A DNA stretch of 64,000 nt, taken from contig NC_134960.1 of NCBI RefSeq assembly GCF_965638725.1, positions 1,924,501 to 1,988,500 on the forward strand. The letters run 5' to 3'. The position numbers were made by a program, and so were the translations under genes. The stretch comes from Aptenodytes patagonicus. Its lineage: Eukaryota; Chordata; Aves; Sphenisciformes; Spheniscidae. Position 1 is the stretch's first letter. Each line of letters opens with the position of its first letter. Positions 33,501-43,189 of the stretch are shown one piece after another. Under the pieces are notes generated by a model that saw nothing but the letters and a program-made list of their open reading frames with translations, had not been told where the DNA came from and did not search any database.

Positions 33501-33684
33501 CAGTCTGTAAATGGACCTCGCTGGTACTCGCTCCTCCTCCTCATCTGAGAGATCTTGTGCATCTGGCTCCCACATCTGTCCCATGTACGCCGTGTCCGTC
33601 CGGTACAAGACTTTTGAGATTGCAGAGTAACATAAAGAGAATACCAAGTTATTCGTGTCAAGTATGCTTAGGTTTTGGAGCACA
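33501..33684 (-). pseudogene. Exon of the unidentified gene with acidic patch
   Basis: Encodes VLQNLSILDTNNLVFSLCYS and TDTAYMGQMWEPDAQDLSDE, ending VPARSIYRL before a CTG|GTAACC donor. The next exon joins in phase 0 as AVAISFHNGKKLRF and ends in a stop 31 codons later. The composition is strongly protein-like and not low complexity. Confidence 0.6.
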
Positions 33685-34702
33685 CTACGTTTTAAGTTAC
33701 TTCAAGTAGGAAGGTACTGTACGAAATAGTGAACTATGTTTTAGCTAAATCGTAAATTCAAATCCGGCTGTAATAGGCTACCGTTTTCTGTGATTGCTTA
33801 GTATGCAGGCGTAAGTGCCAGCGTGGAAGGCGAGTTACTTAGATTAAGATAATGCCATGTTGTCAGGTTCCTGTCTACAGGTGATTTCCCCTTAGCCCAA
33901 ACTTACTGAGATTAAATAAAAATCCTTCCCAGCATATTGTCTACAACCACTATTGGAAAATTTGTTCATTTCCCAGGGTTCTTCTTACACTCTTTCCTCT
34001 GCCCTGCTTGTCTTGCTTCCCTGGGAGGAAGAATCAACACCCTTCGTTATCTCACCTTCCTGGGTCTTACGAAGGGAAGGAAATGGGACAGTAAATCATG
34101 GCACGTCAAATAGCTGAACTTAAAAATTTCTTCTACATTTGGCTGTGAATTTCTCAATTGTTTTTCCCATGAAGTTCTTTCTTTACATGCATCCGAGTTC
34201 TAATTTCTGCTATTTCCACTAGGCACTAGTATAGAACAGAGAAGGAAAACGAGAGGCAGCAGCAGCCGCCTTGACTTCACCTCTGGAGCACAGGATTTGA
34301 AATGACAGCTCTTTCAACTCTGACAGCAGTGCCCTCTGTACGTCGTCGTTTCTCAGCTTTTTTTGGCTAGGTAAGACTAGTACTTTGTAACGATATGTCA
34401 AAATTGTTGTGTGTCCTTCTGGGTTACTAATAGCGTCAGCATATCCCTTTCAGGCAGCAATCCATTCACTGAACTGAGGGGCGGGGGGGGGGGGGGAAGA
34501 GGAAAAAAACTGAACCAATTGTTTCCGTGTATGCAAGTCCAGCACACCAGTAAAATGCCACAGCAAAGAGGCAGCTTATAACAACAACAAAAAAAAAAGC
34601 CACAAAACATCGCTACTTCTAACATTTAGGAAAGGGAGAACAGAGATGAATTAGATGACTGTGAAATTTTCAAACGCCTTGTTCAGATTCTGAAATACCC
34701 AC

Positions 34703-34981
34703 CGGCCAAACTCCCGAATGCCACACGTCCCGCAGGAGCCATCCCTGCTGGTACCAGGTTCCGCACCTGGCTCCCGGCCCGGCAGGCTGGGCCCTGCGGG
34801 CAGTCTGGGCGAGCGCAGGGGCACCGGAGGCGGAGGACGGCTGGGCAGAGTCAGGACAGGCCGGTGGCGGAGCAAAGGGTGAGGAGGCCCAGCCTGCCTG
34901 CTGACATTGCAGCAGGGCTGAGGTGAAGGTGCCACGCCGCTTACAGTAGTCTAGCAGCTGGTTCAGACACAGTTCAGCTGC
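34703..34981 (-). pseudogene. Exon of the unidentified gene (93 codons, open)
   Basis: The longest intact piece. The acceptor is CCCCCGTTCACAG and the donor CCG|GTGGGT, phase 0 at both ends. It encodes AAELCLNQLLDYCKRRGTFT and then a Pro/Ala-rich spacer, ending GWLLRDVWHSGVWP. The next exon continues in phase with FSEWIAA. Confidence 0.55.
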
Positions 34982-35989
34982 CTGTGAACGGGGGCAGAGA
35001 CCTCGTGGGAGAGACCGAGACGAGCTGCTCACCTTCAGCAGAGCTGCTGAGACGAAATGCATTGAAAAAGAAGCATTTACTGAAGCTACCAACATAAAAG
35101 TTCACACGTGCCATCATTTAGGCTACCCATCAGCTGCTGTGGGTGCTCTTAGAGGCTAAGTAAGCAGGACACAAGTAAAGTTTTGAATAAAGTCTGCCTC
35201 TAGACATCTTTGCCAGCTCTCACAATCGTAGTAGCCAGTTCGTTGCTCCCTGCTTGCTTAAGCTGCCTAGAAAATACCAACGAACTGCAACACAGAGTTG
35301 AATTTAAGCACAGAGTATTTTTGGCACAACTTGCAGCGCTGGGTGACTTGCATTGCTCCTGTTCGTGCCAACCTCAGGCTGTATTTGGAGTAAACACAAG
35401 AGCAGTAGGAGCAGCCCTAAGACTGAGCTTAGTCTCCTGTGCTTTTTAAACGTATGTTAAGAGCCCCAAAAGAATAAAGTATTCAGCTATAAAAATTGCA
35501 TACCCCCCCCCCAACTTTCTGAAGTGAGAGACTGAGCATCTTTGTCTTCTGGACAGCCCAGCCCTGAGCACACCGAGAAACTAACACAGGGAAACGTCAC
35601 TCCCGCCCTGCGGATAAGATAAAACTCAGTACCAACTACAGGAATAGCACAACAGGGAGATAAACACGTTGCTTTGCGCGGCGCATGAGCCCAAGACAGT
35701 CAGCTGAAGACTGAAAGGAAGAAAAGGATAAAGGAACCAGCCAGATGCTCTGGACTTGAACAGTGAAGCTTGTTTATGCACTTAGAGCCACGGGGTGAAT
35801 TTATTTGTCACATACTTAAGTAGCTTTCCTACTAGCATTCGTTTTTAAATCACCTTCAGGTATTAAACAGTCTTGTTTCTCCTGGTAGTTTCCAAGAAGC
35901 TTCTAATCCAGCCTATTAACACTAATCAGATATCAGAATTGCAGTTAATCATCCAATTAACATTAATTACTGTAACTAGGTAATTAGAA

Positions 35990-36330
35990 TCACAGAGTCA
36001 TAGAACAGCCCAGGTTAGAAGGGACCTCGAAGGGTCATCCGGTCCAACCTTTCGTGGGAAGGGAGCCCAGATGAGGTTATCTGGCACCCTGTCCAGTCGC
36101 ATCCTGAAAACCTCCAGCTGGGGACTCGCCATGTCCCTGGGGAGGTTGTTCCAGTGACCGACCGTTCTCACGGCAAAAAATTCCTTTCTTACATGGAGAT
36201 GAAACCTCTCCCGGTACGGCTTGTACCTGCTGCCCCTTGTCCTCTGCACGGGGCTCCCTGAGAAGAGCGAGCCTCTGTACAGAGGGTCAAAGTCCGCATT
36301 CAACCCTGAGCCATCAGCCACCTCGTGCAG
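35990..36330 (-). mobile_element. CR1 LINE 3' fragment
   Basis: The - strand carries the end of CR1 ORF2 (HVRKEFFAVRTVGHWNNLPRDM) and the 3' tail, including GGTTGGACC-type sequence and ending TTCTATGACTCTGTGATTC. It is 5' truncated, as most CR1 copies are. It lies between the unidentified gene and UQCRQ. Confidence 0.85.
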
Positions 36331-36605
36331 TTTTGGTTGATACCGAGTCAGGTGGCCTATTTGTTTTTCACAGATCTCGAGGCCAGAGAAAAAAAAAGTG
36401 GCCAGCCATGGAAAGATAAAGGGATCAATGAGCTGTTACTTCACATCGCCTCCAGCTGAAGGCAGCCCTCACTACACCAGTTATACTGAGGAACATTTCA
36501 AAGAAAGGAGAGTCAAAAAAGCTGGAAACGCTGTAACATAAAAACGTCTGAGCCTACCAAACTTTAGCCTGATCACCTCCCTCTACAGAGTGAGCCAGAC
36601 AGAGA

Positions 36606-36687
36606 TCTGATGCTACCCACCTTCAGGACACGGATTTCACACAAAGTCTGATGCTACCCACCTTCAAGACACAGATTTCACACAAAA
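36606..36687. repeat. 41-bp tandem duplication (two copies)
   Basis: Two adjacent 41-bp units, each starting TCTGATGCTACCCACCTTCA, differ at about three positions. They lie just past the UQCRQ poly(A) signal. Confidence 0.8.
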
Positions 36688-36706
36688 TCATGAGGCAAAG
36701 TTAAAG

Positions 36707-36712
36707 TTTATT
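36707..36712 (-). terminator. UQCRQ: UQCRQ polyadenylation signal
   Basis: AATAAA on the - strand (TCTAATAAACTTTAA), about 105 bp past the UQCRQ stop codon. This fits the very short 3'UTR expected for this gene. Confidence 0.65.
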
Positions 36713-36815
36713 AGACAAGACTCATCTGCCTCTTAATACCCTTCTAGTCATGTGAACAAGCTTAGCAACACGAAGTTGATAATACAGTGAGGTAACAACC
36801 GCCTTATTAGCTCGA

Positions 36816-37352
36816 TTACTGGTCGTTTTCATAGTCAGCGGGGTTCTTCCTCTTCAGCCTCTCAAACTCTTGTGTTCCCCAGGAGTAAAGGAGATAGGCG
36901 CCCAGAAAGGCTGGAAAGGAAAGGGGACACTCACAAGTCGCACCGCCACAAGCACAGAGCGGCCTGAACCACCGGGCTTCTGTCACGAGAGACGGCGTCA
37001 CGCAAGGCCGCCGTCACGCAAGGCCGCCGTCACGCAAGGCCGCCGTCACGCAAGGCCGCCGTCACGCAGACGCCTCCCCCATCCCCAAAACGACGATTTT
37101 TTTTTTTTTTTTTTTTTTGGGGGGGGGGGGAACCCACACACAAAAACAAGGGGCTCGATCCCTCGGGCCGCGCCTGAGGCGTCTCCCACCGTACTCACGG
37201 GGCGCCACCTTGAAGACCTGGGAACTGAAACGCCGCCAGACGTTGGGCAGCCCGTGCGAGAAGACGTTGGGGAAGGCGCGCTGCTCGAAGGGCGAAAGGC
37301 TGTAGGTGATGACATGGCGGACCCGAGCCAGGTTACCGAAGTGAAGGCCCAT
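36816..37352 (-). CDS. UQCRQ: UQCRQ, complex III subunit VII (QP-C)
   Basis: UQCRQ is a small nuclear-encoded subunit of mitochondrial ubiquinol-cytochrome c reductase. It sits against cytochrome b in the inner membrane. Exons on the - strand are 37352-37199 and 36910-36816 with a 288-bp intron. The sum is 249 nt, giving 82 residues, the same as human. The protein starts [20 protein letters not shown], continues [20 protein letters not shown], has one membrane helix around [11 protein letters not shown], and ends [14 protein letters not shown]. The split codon across the intron gives Pro. The frame is intact. The intron carries a 16-bp tandem repeat and a T22-G12 run. Confidence 0.97.
36996..37068. 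repeat. 16-bp minisatellite, about 4.5 perfect copies
   Basis: The unit CGTCACGCAAGGCCGC is repeated without change in the UQCRQ intron. Each unit carries a CGTCA half cAMP-response element and several CpGs. Perfect identity implies recent expansion. Confidence 0.9.
37097..37130. repeat. T22-G12 homopolymer pair
   Basis: A run of 22 T followed directly by 12 G in the UQCRQ intron. Length is likely unreliable in sequencing. Confidence 0.85.
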
Positions 37353-37393
37353 GGCGCCGCGGTGTCACCTTCCTCACCCGGGCTGCTGCTGCC

Positions 37394-37464
37394 GCCGCCG
37401 CCCGCTGCCGGAAGCGGAAGCGGCATCTCCGATGCCGCTTCCGCTTCCGGCAGCGGGCGGCGGC
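37394..37464. promoter_or_regulatory. Perfect 34-bp inverted repeat with ETS/GABP-like sites in the UQCRQ promoter
   Basis: Arms at 37394-37427 and 37431-37464 are exactly complementary, separated by only TCC. The repeat starts 42 bp upstream of the UQCRQ ATG. Each arm holds two closely spaced GGAAG cores (GCCGGAAGCGGAAG). Tandem GGAA sites bound by GABP (NRF-2) are a known mark of oxidative phosphorylation gene promoters. The palindrome places them in both orientations. It could be real or a local assembly fold-back. Confidence 0.7.
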
Positions 37465-37577
37465 CTTCCCCTCAGTCGCTCCCTCACGGCTTCAGGGCGG
37501 TTTCTGGGCGCTGGCGCCCCTATAAAATCGCATTTTATATACTGCAATCGTAATTTAATCCCGATGAAATTTCCCCT

Positions 37578-37593
37578 GGGGGGGGGGGGGGGG
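37578..37593. repeat. Poly-G run (16 G)
   Basis: A G16 tract just upstream of the UQCRQ CpG island. Simple homopolymer with no further meaning seen. Confidence 0.85.
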
Positions 37594-37599
37594 TTCGAA

Positions 37600-39360
37600 G
37601 GCGAGTCAGTACCGCTTTGTTTAGGGGGACACACACGCCTCACGGGAGCGCTTAAAAATCCTCTCGTTACTACGAAATACACGCTTACCGCCGTAGGAGA
37701 GGCCGCCTTTTTGTGGCGATCGTGGTTTCTTATACAGCAAGAGGTCTTGAATATTAGAATCGTTAGCACAGGTATCGCTGCGGGCTAAAACTGCTGTAGC
37801 AACATCCATCCGCCCTGGGGAATGCGGTCTCAACCTTTAATCCACTATCAACGTTACGCAGGTGACCCAAACCCGCAGTTTCTTTAGCTTGACGTCAGCA
37901 CCTTGTCTTAAATGGGCTTTTCCATTTGTGTCAAAGAAAGAATTAACTTTATTTGCCTCCTTGGTGGCTCGGCAAAGCTGAATTTCCGCCGTTTGAAAGG
38001 GATTGGCGGGAGCGACGCTGTGTGAGGCAACGTGAATTAAACGATCAAACATAGCATTGACTGCGGGCTGCGATTCTTCTGTTTGACACCAAGGTATTTC
38101 CCTTGAGCCTTTGGTATTTATTTCAAACGTAGCTTCAATTAGAGCCAAAGCGAGCGCTATTTCTAGTTCAACAGTTCCAGGCTAATGCAACCTTCGGTTG
38201 GGGGCTTCATTTTGATAGGAGTTACGTGACCCTTAGCCAGACCGTCTCGCACTTCCACGGAGTGCTTCAAACTCGGAGAAGTGTCATACCAACATCGACT
38301 AGTTCACAGTGACCGAGGCGAACCATTGTCACGGTAATACCAAGTCATACAGTCCCCTTGCGTTCAAGCCTTTCCCTGCCAGGCTGAATTCCCAGCCCCA
38401 GAGCCAAGCCCTGTGGAATCGCCCAGGTCAGGATCTACGGTTAGGGTCTGGTTAGGTGGCTTACTGTAGAAAGTTAAGGCATTTACGTATCAATGCATTA
38501 GCAAGTCATCATTTTAAAGGCTATTCTTAATGTGTTTTAAAAGACAGTGCTGCTCCACATCCTTCTATTAAAAAAAAAAAACTAAAACCCCCTACCAAAG
38601 CTGTTTGTTTGTGTGTGAGCCTCATCTAAAGTCCTCTTAGCTTAGGTCCCCAGCCTGAAACCAGCATTTTTGACAAAATTCTTAAAACTAGAAAAGTCTA
38701 GGAGAAAAAAAGTTAATTGTAGTAAAAATTTGGGTTGAAAGCATATAAAATTAAGGCACTGTTACCTATGATTTTATTGTGAGAGGAAAGGAGGCTATGG
38801 CCCCACATTTTCAGATTACTAAACCAATTTAACAGCATTTAAATTAATTGAATAGGCTCCTAAAAGCCTTTTTTTTTATTTTTTAAGCTGACAGCATCAA
38901 CCATTTCTTCATAATTCAGAGGCAAGTGGCAGTGTGGTTCCATGTGTAGAATCCTGTGCCCTCACCCCACAAACAGCTTGTGATCTGTTCTTGAACTAGA
39001 TCAAGCATGTCTGTTCTTAACAGCTCACCAGCAAGCTGGTGCTGGGTCTTACTCAAATAGTTCAGTGATTTCAGTTTTTACAAGTTACCACACAGCTGTC
39101 CTTAAATTCTTTCCACCCATGGTTGAAAAAGCCCAAAGAGTGCAACAGAAAAAAAAAAAACCCACCACCTTGTAACTTTTTACAGAACTATAAGGAAGTG
39201 TTGTCTTCTTGTCTGGGGGAAACTGGAAACGTGCTAGGGAAAGAACGAAAAACTGAGAAAGTAACTTTAATATTAAAGATTTTCCTCTCTCCCTAGACAC
39301 TTGCTGGAGATGTCACGCAAAAGATTTCTTTATCTAGAGGAAGACTAGCAGGCATTGAAT
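37600..39360. other. UQCRQ-GDF9 intergenic region
   Basis: Between the UQCRQ promoter and the GDF9 poly(A) signal. A - strand frame of 103 codons at 37837-38148 has no splice or family support and I treat it as chance. A full CRE-like TGACGTCA occurs near 37890. No repeat family was recognised. Confidence 0.5.
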
Positions 39361-39383
39361 GTAAGTGGTATGCATGATAGGCA

Positions 39384-39389
39384 TTTATT
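39384..39389 (-). terminator. GDF9: GDF9 polyadenylation signal
   Basis: AATAAA on the - strand about 310 bp past the GDF9 stop codon, the first canonical signal downstream. Confidence 0.55.
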
Positions 39390-39699
39390 TCTTTTTTTAA
39401 ATCTGTAACAAAACAGCTTAAAATAGACGTGGTAGTTGAAACCTTTTCCACATTTTAAATGCAAAATTATTCCAATAAAAAGATATTATTTACATTTAAT
39501 TTCACATTCCAGAAAGGCTGAGTGGCTACAAAAATAAGTGCTATGATGTAAACATCTTCTACTAACTCTGTGCTAAATCCTAACCGGTTTTATAGAGCTA
39601 TTAGAATTACAAACACGCTATTCGGTTGATTATAGCTACAGATACTTTGAAAGTGCAAAAATACCCAAACCCAGAGTAAAACCAGTTAGGGTTCACCCA

Positions 39700-42600
39700 C
39701 TACCGACAAGTGCACTTGGTAGCTATCATATCTTCATACTCTTTGTAGACTATGGAGCCATCGGGCTCTATGGTTAGGACGCTCAGTGGGCTGTATTCGG
39801 CAGGAACACAGGAGGGCTTCGGAACAGATGAGTCCAGTTTCTCGTATATTATGTTCTGTACCATTGTGTGTACAGGAGAGCCGTAACGATGCCCGACGAC
39901 CCTTGGGCAGTCGCCTTTGCAATACTGAGGGCTGTACCTGTGTGGTGCTATTATCCATTTGTCCCATTTTAGTTGGCTAAAACTTAGGCGGAAGTTGTGA
40001 AGCTCACACTCGTTTTGAGGGAACAGAAATTGTTTGAAATATTCGCTCAAATTATAAGGTGGAGTGGCTGGCGCTTCTTTCAGATTCTCATCTCTTCGCC
40101 GCCGAGAGGCCCTTTTACCCTGTGGCTTCCCTTCTCCTTTGTCACCCGTAGGTTCAACAAGCAGACTGTTCCTTTGCCTGGGCCGCGCTGGGTTTTTCCT
40201 TCTGTGTCTAAGTGAGTTCCACCTGTGATAAGCTTGCTCACTGGTATCATTCAGATAAAGAAGAAGAGAAGGGGGAACCAGTGCCACATTAATGGGATTT
40301 TCCAGTTTAGTGTTCTGTTGTGGATCACCCACCAGACAAGTGAAGTTCACAGCCATATGAATATTCCTCCTCTTAGTAGCAATTAGAGGCTGGAGAAAAG
40401 AAGTCACATCAATCTCAACCCACTTGCGTTTTCTAACTTCAAAGTGCAGGCTAAAAGCTATAGAGTGTGAAAAGCTGGGACATACTTGGCTAGAAAAATC
40501 ATGCTCCTTAACAGATAAATGGCACATGCATGTAATGGAAGAAGAAATGGGAACTGATGTGTCGAAAGAATAGAGCAAGACAGACTTGAGTAAGTGCTCT
40601 AGAGCAGTAACACGATCCAGGTTGAAGAGTAAATCCACCGAGTGAACGTCTCCTGAGAAGGGAAACAAAATCTTGTAGTTAGTGCATCTTAATTTTCCAC
40701 CTAGACATAAATACTGTTATGTAGTGGATAAGTAGAAATAATTCAGCAGCAGAAGAAACCAATTTAGATGCCCTCCCTTACTTTTATTATATGGAATTTC
40801 TACTTTGGTCAGGGACATAAGATTTAACAGTTAAGAAACGACAACAAAACCAAGAAAACCTACAATTTTAAGAGGTATTAGGATTCATTTCATTTAAAAA
40901 AAAAAAAACAAGAGGAAGTTAGCAGTTGTCTTTTCAGTGTTGATATGGGGAAACAAGAACTAGACACTCCAGATTATACAAGCCATGAAATTAAATAGCT
41001 AAAGTTTTAAAGTTAATGCTTTCAGAGCTTTTTAGCATTAACTCTAGTTATTCTTCCTACGCATGTATTTTCTCCTATTTAAATCTCTTGACCAGCAGCT
41101 GCCAGCAAGTCTGAGTAATAGCAAGGCAGAAATTTAGTTATTAGCACATCTTAAAAAAATTATCATTCTTTCATGAGTGTCACTTTGCTTTTCTTTTATG
41201 AAACAGAAACCAGAGCTTCCAAGTTATTCTGAATGCACATTTCTGTCTCATTCACCCCTGCTGTTAAGATACACTACTCCTCTTTTCCCCCGATGTTAAG
41301 AATTTTTCTGGCATTCTTTGAATTTGCTCCAATTTCCATCTTATTTTGAGATTGATGAACCCATTTCCTGGCCTGTTTTCCAGATGTAGGCATAGCATGT
41401 GTTTAATATATCGGGGTTTTTACTACTCACCACTGTATTTTTTTCTGTAAATTAGAAATTGTTCATTTTTGATCACACAAATGCATTAAGTGATCTTTTC
41501 AAACTCACATAGGCCAAAAAATCAGAAATTGGATGAGGGCTCTGTAGACCTTGATAAACTTATATTTCCTATATTAATAAATTTTTCTACAATCATGAAT
41601 TTGACTAGCCTCAATAATTGTAGGAAGTTGGTTCAGATTTGGGCTGCTACTTTAATTATTACTACATTTAGGATATATAATCATGAGATTAACTGTTAAT
41701 TGTGAGTATATTTCTGAATCAGTAGATTATACTATGCCAGGAAATTTTTGTCATAAACTTTTTATTTTTCCATAGTGAATACTTCTTAACTGAACCTCAA
41801 TCTCAAAGTGCTGTTACTGTGCACAAGTATGATGTTTGTGTTTCAGGTTATGTGTCTTTCTAAGTGAACAAATCCAAGTCAGGAGAACTCAGATCACTTG
41901 TCAGCAGTCGCATAAGTATAATAAAAGGCCAAGGATTTCTAGCTGCTGTTGCTGTGACCAGCCCGCGTTGAAGAAAACTATGCAAGCATGGTAAGTTAGA
42001 GAGTGCCCAGACATCCTAGTTTTTCAGTCCTGAGCCTGATTAACAAGTAGTTCTCTTCACTTAGGGATATTCACACATTTGGGTCATGATTCTTCCCTAG
42101 CAAACATACAAGGCAAGGGAAAAGTCATCTTGCAATGGGATTCTGGCAGTTTGTTACAAGTCTCATTACAGTGCTGTTTTTTACAGCCTTGAAAAAAGCA
42201 GAACCGAGATGGGCAGTAGAAGGAAACGTGATGCCTGTTACACCTAACCATTTTTTCCACTTTTCTTAGTTTACTTAGAACTGATTGTAGAGTTTTCTCT
42301 GACTCATAATAAGATGAGTCAGCCTGAAACATCAGTGTCATCTTGAACACAGTACCATTTGTGTGGCAGTTCCCAAACTGTGGGGAAGTCTATGTGTAAT
42401 GCCATTCAAGGAGAAGTAGGCTATGAAAAACTCCTACAGTTTAAGAGAAGAGCCATCAGGATTAAAAAGATATTTTTATATTATGCTGCAAGCACAGAAC
42501 ACATGGAAAACCCCCACTTAACCTTTGCGGCTCAGGTCACCCCACACCTACCTTTCATTAGGTCCCTGTGGCGGTGCTTGCATTCCGAACACGGAGTGAA

Positions 42601-42981
42601 AAGTCGAACAGTGTTATAGAGGTGGCTTTTGTTAGCCTTTGGGATTCCCTCCTTGGTAGCAGACATCTTATATAGCCTCTTCATGTACCGAAGGGCTCTG
42701 GAGTCTGGCTGTAGCCTGGGGGCCTCGCTTTCCCAGTTCTGGTGTCCCTGGTCAGACAGCACCTTGAGAAGGGGAGGCAGGAGGGCATATCCACGTCTCA
42801 CACCTTTTGGCAGCCGTAACAATGGATTTAGCTCACTGGCATTGTCCTCAGGAGCTACCAAGAACCCAGAGGTCTTGTCAGAGACTACACGACCCCTGGA
42901 GTGGGGGGAACACTGGATGCTAGAAGAAAGCCAGTGAAGACAGCAATAGAAACAAACACAAATTCTCCAAGTACTCTCCAT
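39700..42981 (-). CDS. GDF9: GDF9, oocyte growth differentiation factor
   Basis: GDF9 is an oocyte-secreted TGF-beta family ligand that drives granulosa cell growth, acting with BMP15. Exons on the - strand are 42981-42552 and 40652-39700 with a 1.9-kb intron. The sum is 1383 nt, giving 460 residues (human 454). I chose MESTWRICVCFYCCLHWLSS as start because it opens a signal peptide and lies about 80 bp below a TATA box. An upstream in-frame ATG at 43182 would precede that box. The prodomain keeps SRALRYMKRLYKMSATKEGI and LYLNDTSEQAYHRW. A furin site RRRR precedes the mature domain. The mature domain ends KEYEDMIATKCTCR and has six cysteines. It lacks the cysteine that joins dimers in most TGF-beta ligands (PSCVP instead of CCVP), as is normal for GDF9. 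The frame is intact. Confidence 0.97.
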
Positions 42982-43056
42982 GCTCTTTAGGGTTGCAGCC
43001 AAAAAAATGCCTCCCCTAAAATATTCAAGGAAAAAAAGAGTACCTGAGCCCGATCC

Positions 43057-43075
43057 TTTATATATGTTGCAGCTG
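43057..43075 (-). promoter_or_regulatory. GDF9: GDF9 core promoter: TATA box and E-box
   Basis: On the - strand a CAGCTG E-box (43070-43075) lies immediately upstream of TATATAAA (43057-43064). The TATA box is 76 bp upstream of the chosen GDF9 ATG, giving a 5'UTR of about 50 nt. As I recall, mammalian Gdf9 promoters also depend on a conserved CAGCTG E-box for oocyte expression. Confidence 0.55.
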
Positions 43076-43189
43076 AGGAATGGGAGGGAGGTTTCTTTCT
43101 GATTAGAAACCAAAGAGAAAGATCTGCAGCTGGCTGCTGAAACCACATGCTTGTTTGCATTTAGGCTAGAGCCTTTGCCCATGAAAGCA

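Larger units (their letters stand above)
33298..35079 (-). pseudogene. Unidentified multi-exon host gene, probably decaying (between UQCRQ and LEAP2)
   Basis: I do not recognise this gene. Seven pieces on the - strand have good AG/GT borders and matching phases: 35079-35033, 34981-34703, 34473-34281, 34225-34056, 34020-33989, 33684-33501 and 33393-33298. The last ends in a stop. Typical stretches are AAELCLNQLLDYCKRRGTF, TTILTYRYKVLVLPSQKKL, NVEEIFKFSYLTCHDLLSHF, TDTAYMGQMWEPDAQDLSDE and AVAISFHNGKKLRFLLITNC, with an acidic DLSDEEEE patch. They look like one soluble alpha/beta protein of at least 330 residues with its N terminus missing. Two in-frame stops remain: TGA at 34450-34452 after FSEWIAA, and TAG at 34202-34204 after PSGNSRN. 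Several introns are extremely short (51, 55 and 35 or 50 nt). The 5' exons and start were not found. It could be a unitary pseudogene, or a live gene with some borders misread. I see no sign of a viral or transposon origin. Confidence 0.6.
36940..37545. promoter_or_regulatory. CpG island over UQCRQ exon 1 and promoter
   Basis: Dense CpG and GC across UQCRQ exon 1, its intron and the upstream DNA, in contrast to AT-rich flanks. A TATAAAA on the + strand at 37521-37527, just beyond the palindrome, could serve divergent transcription. Confidence 0.65.

Noticed and set aside
37837-38148. 103-codon - strand frame between UQCRQ and GDF9
   Set aside because: No splice borders, promoter or family similarity; consistent with a chance frame in moderately GC-rich DNA.
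42982-43182. Longer GDF9 N terminus beginning MGKGSSLNANKH
   Set aside because: It lies upstream of a good TATA box and lacks a signal peptide; the ATG at 42981 opens one directly.
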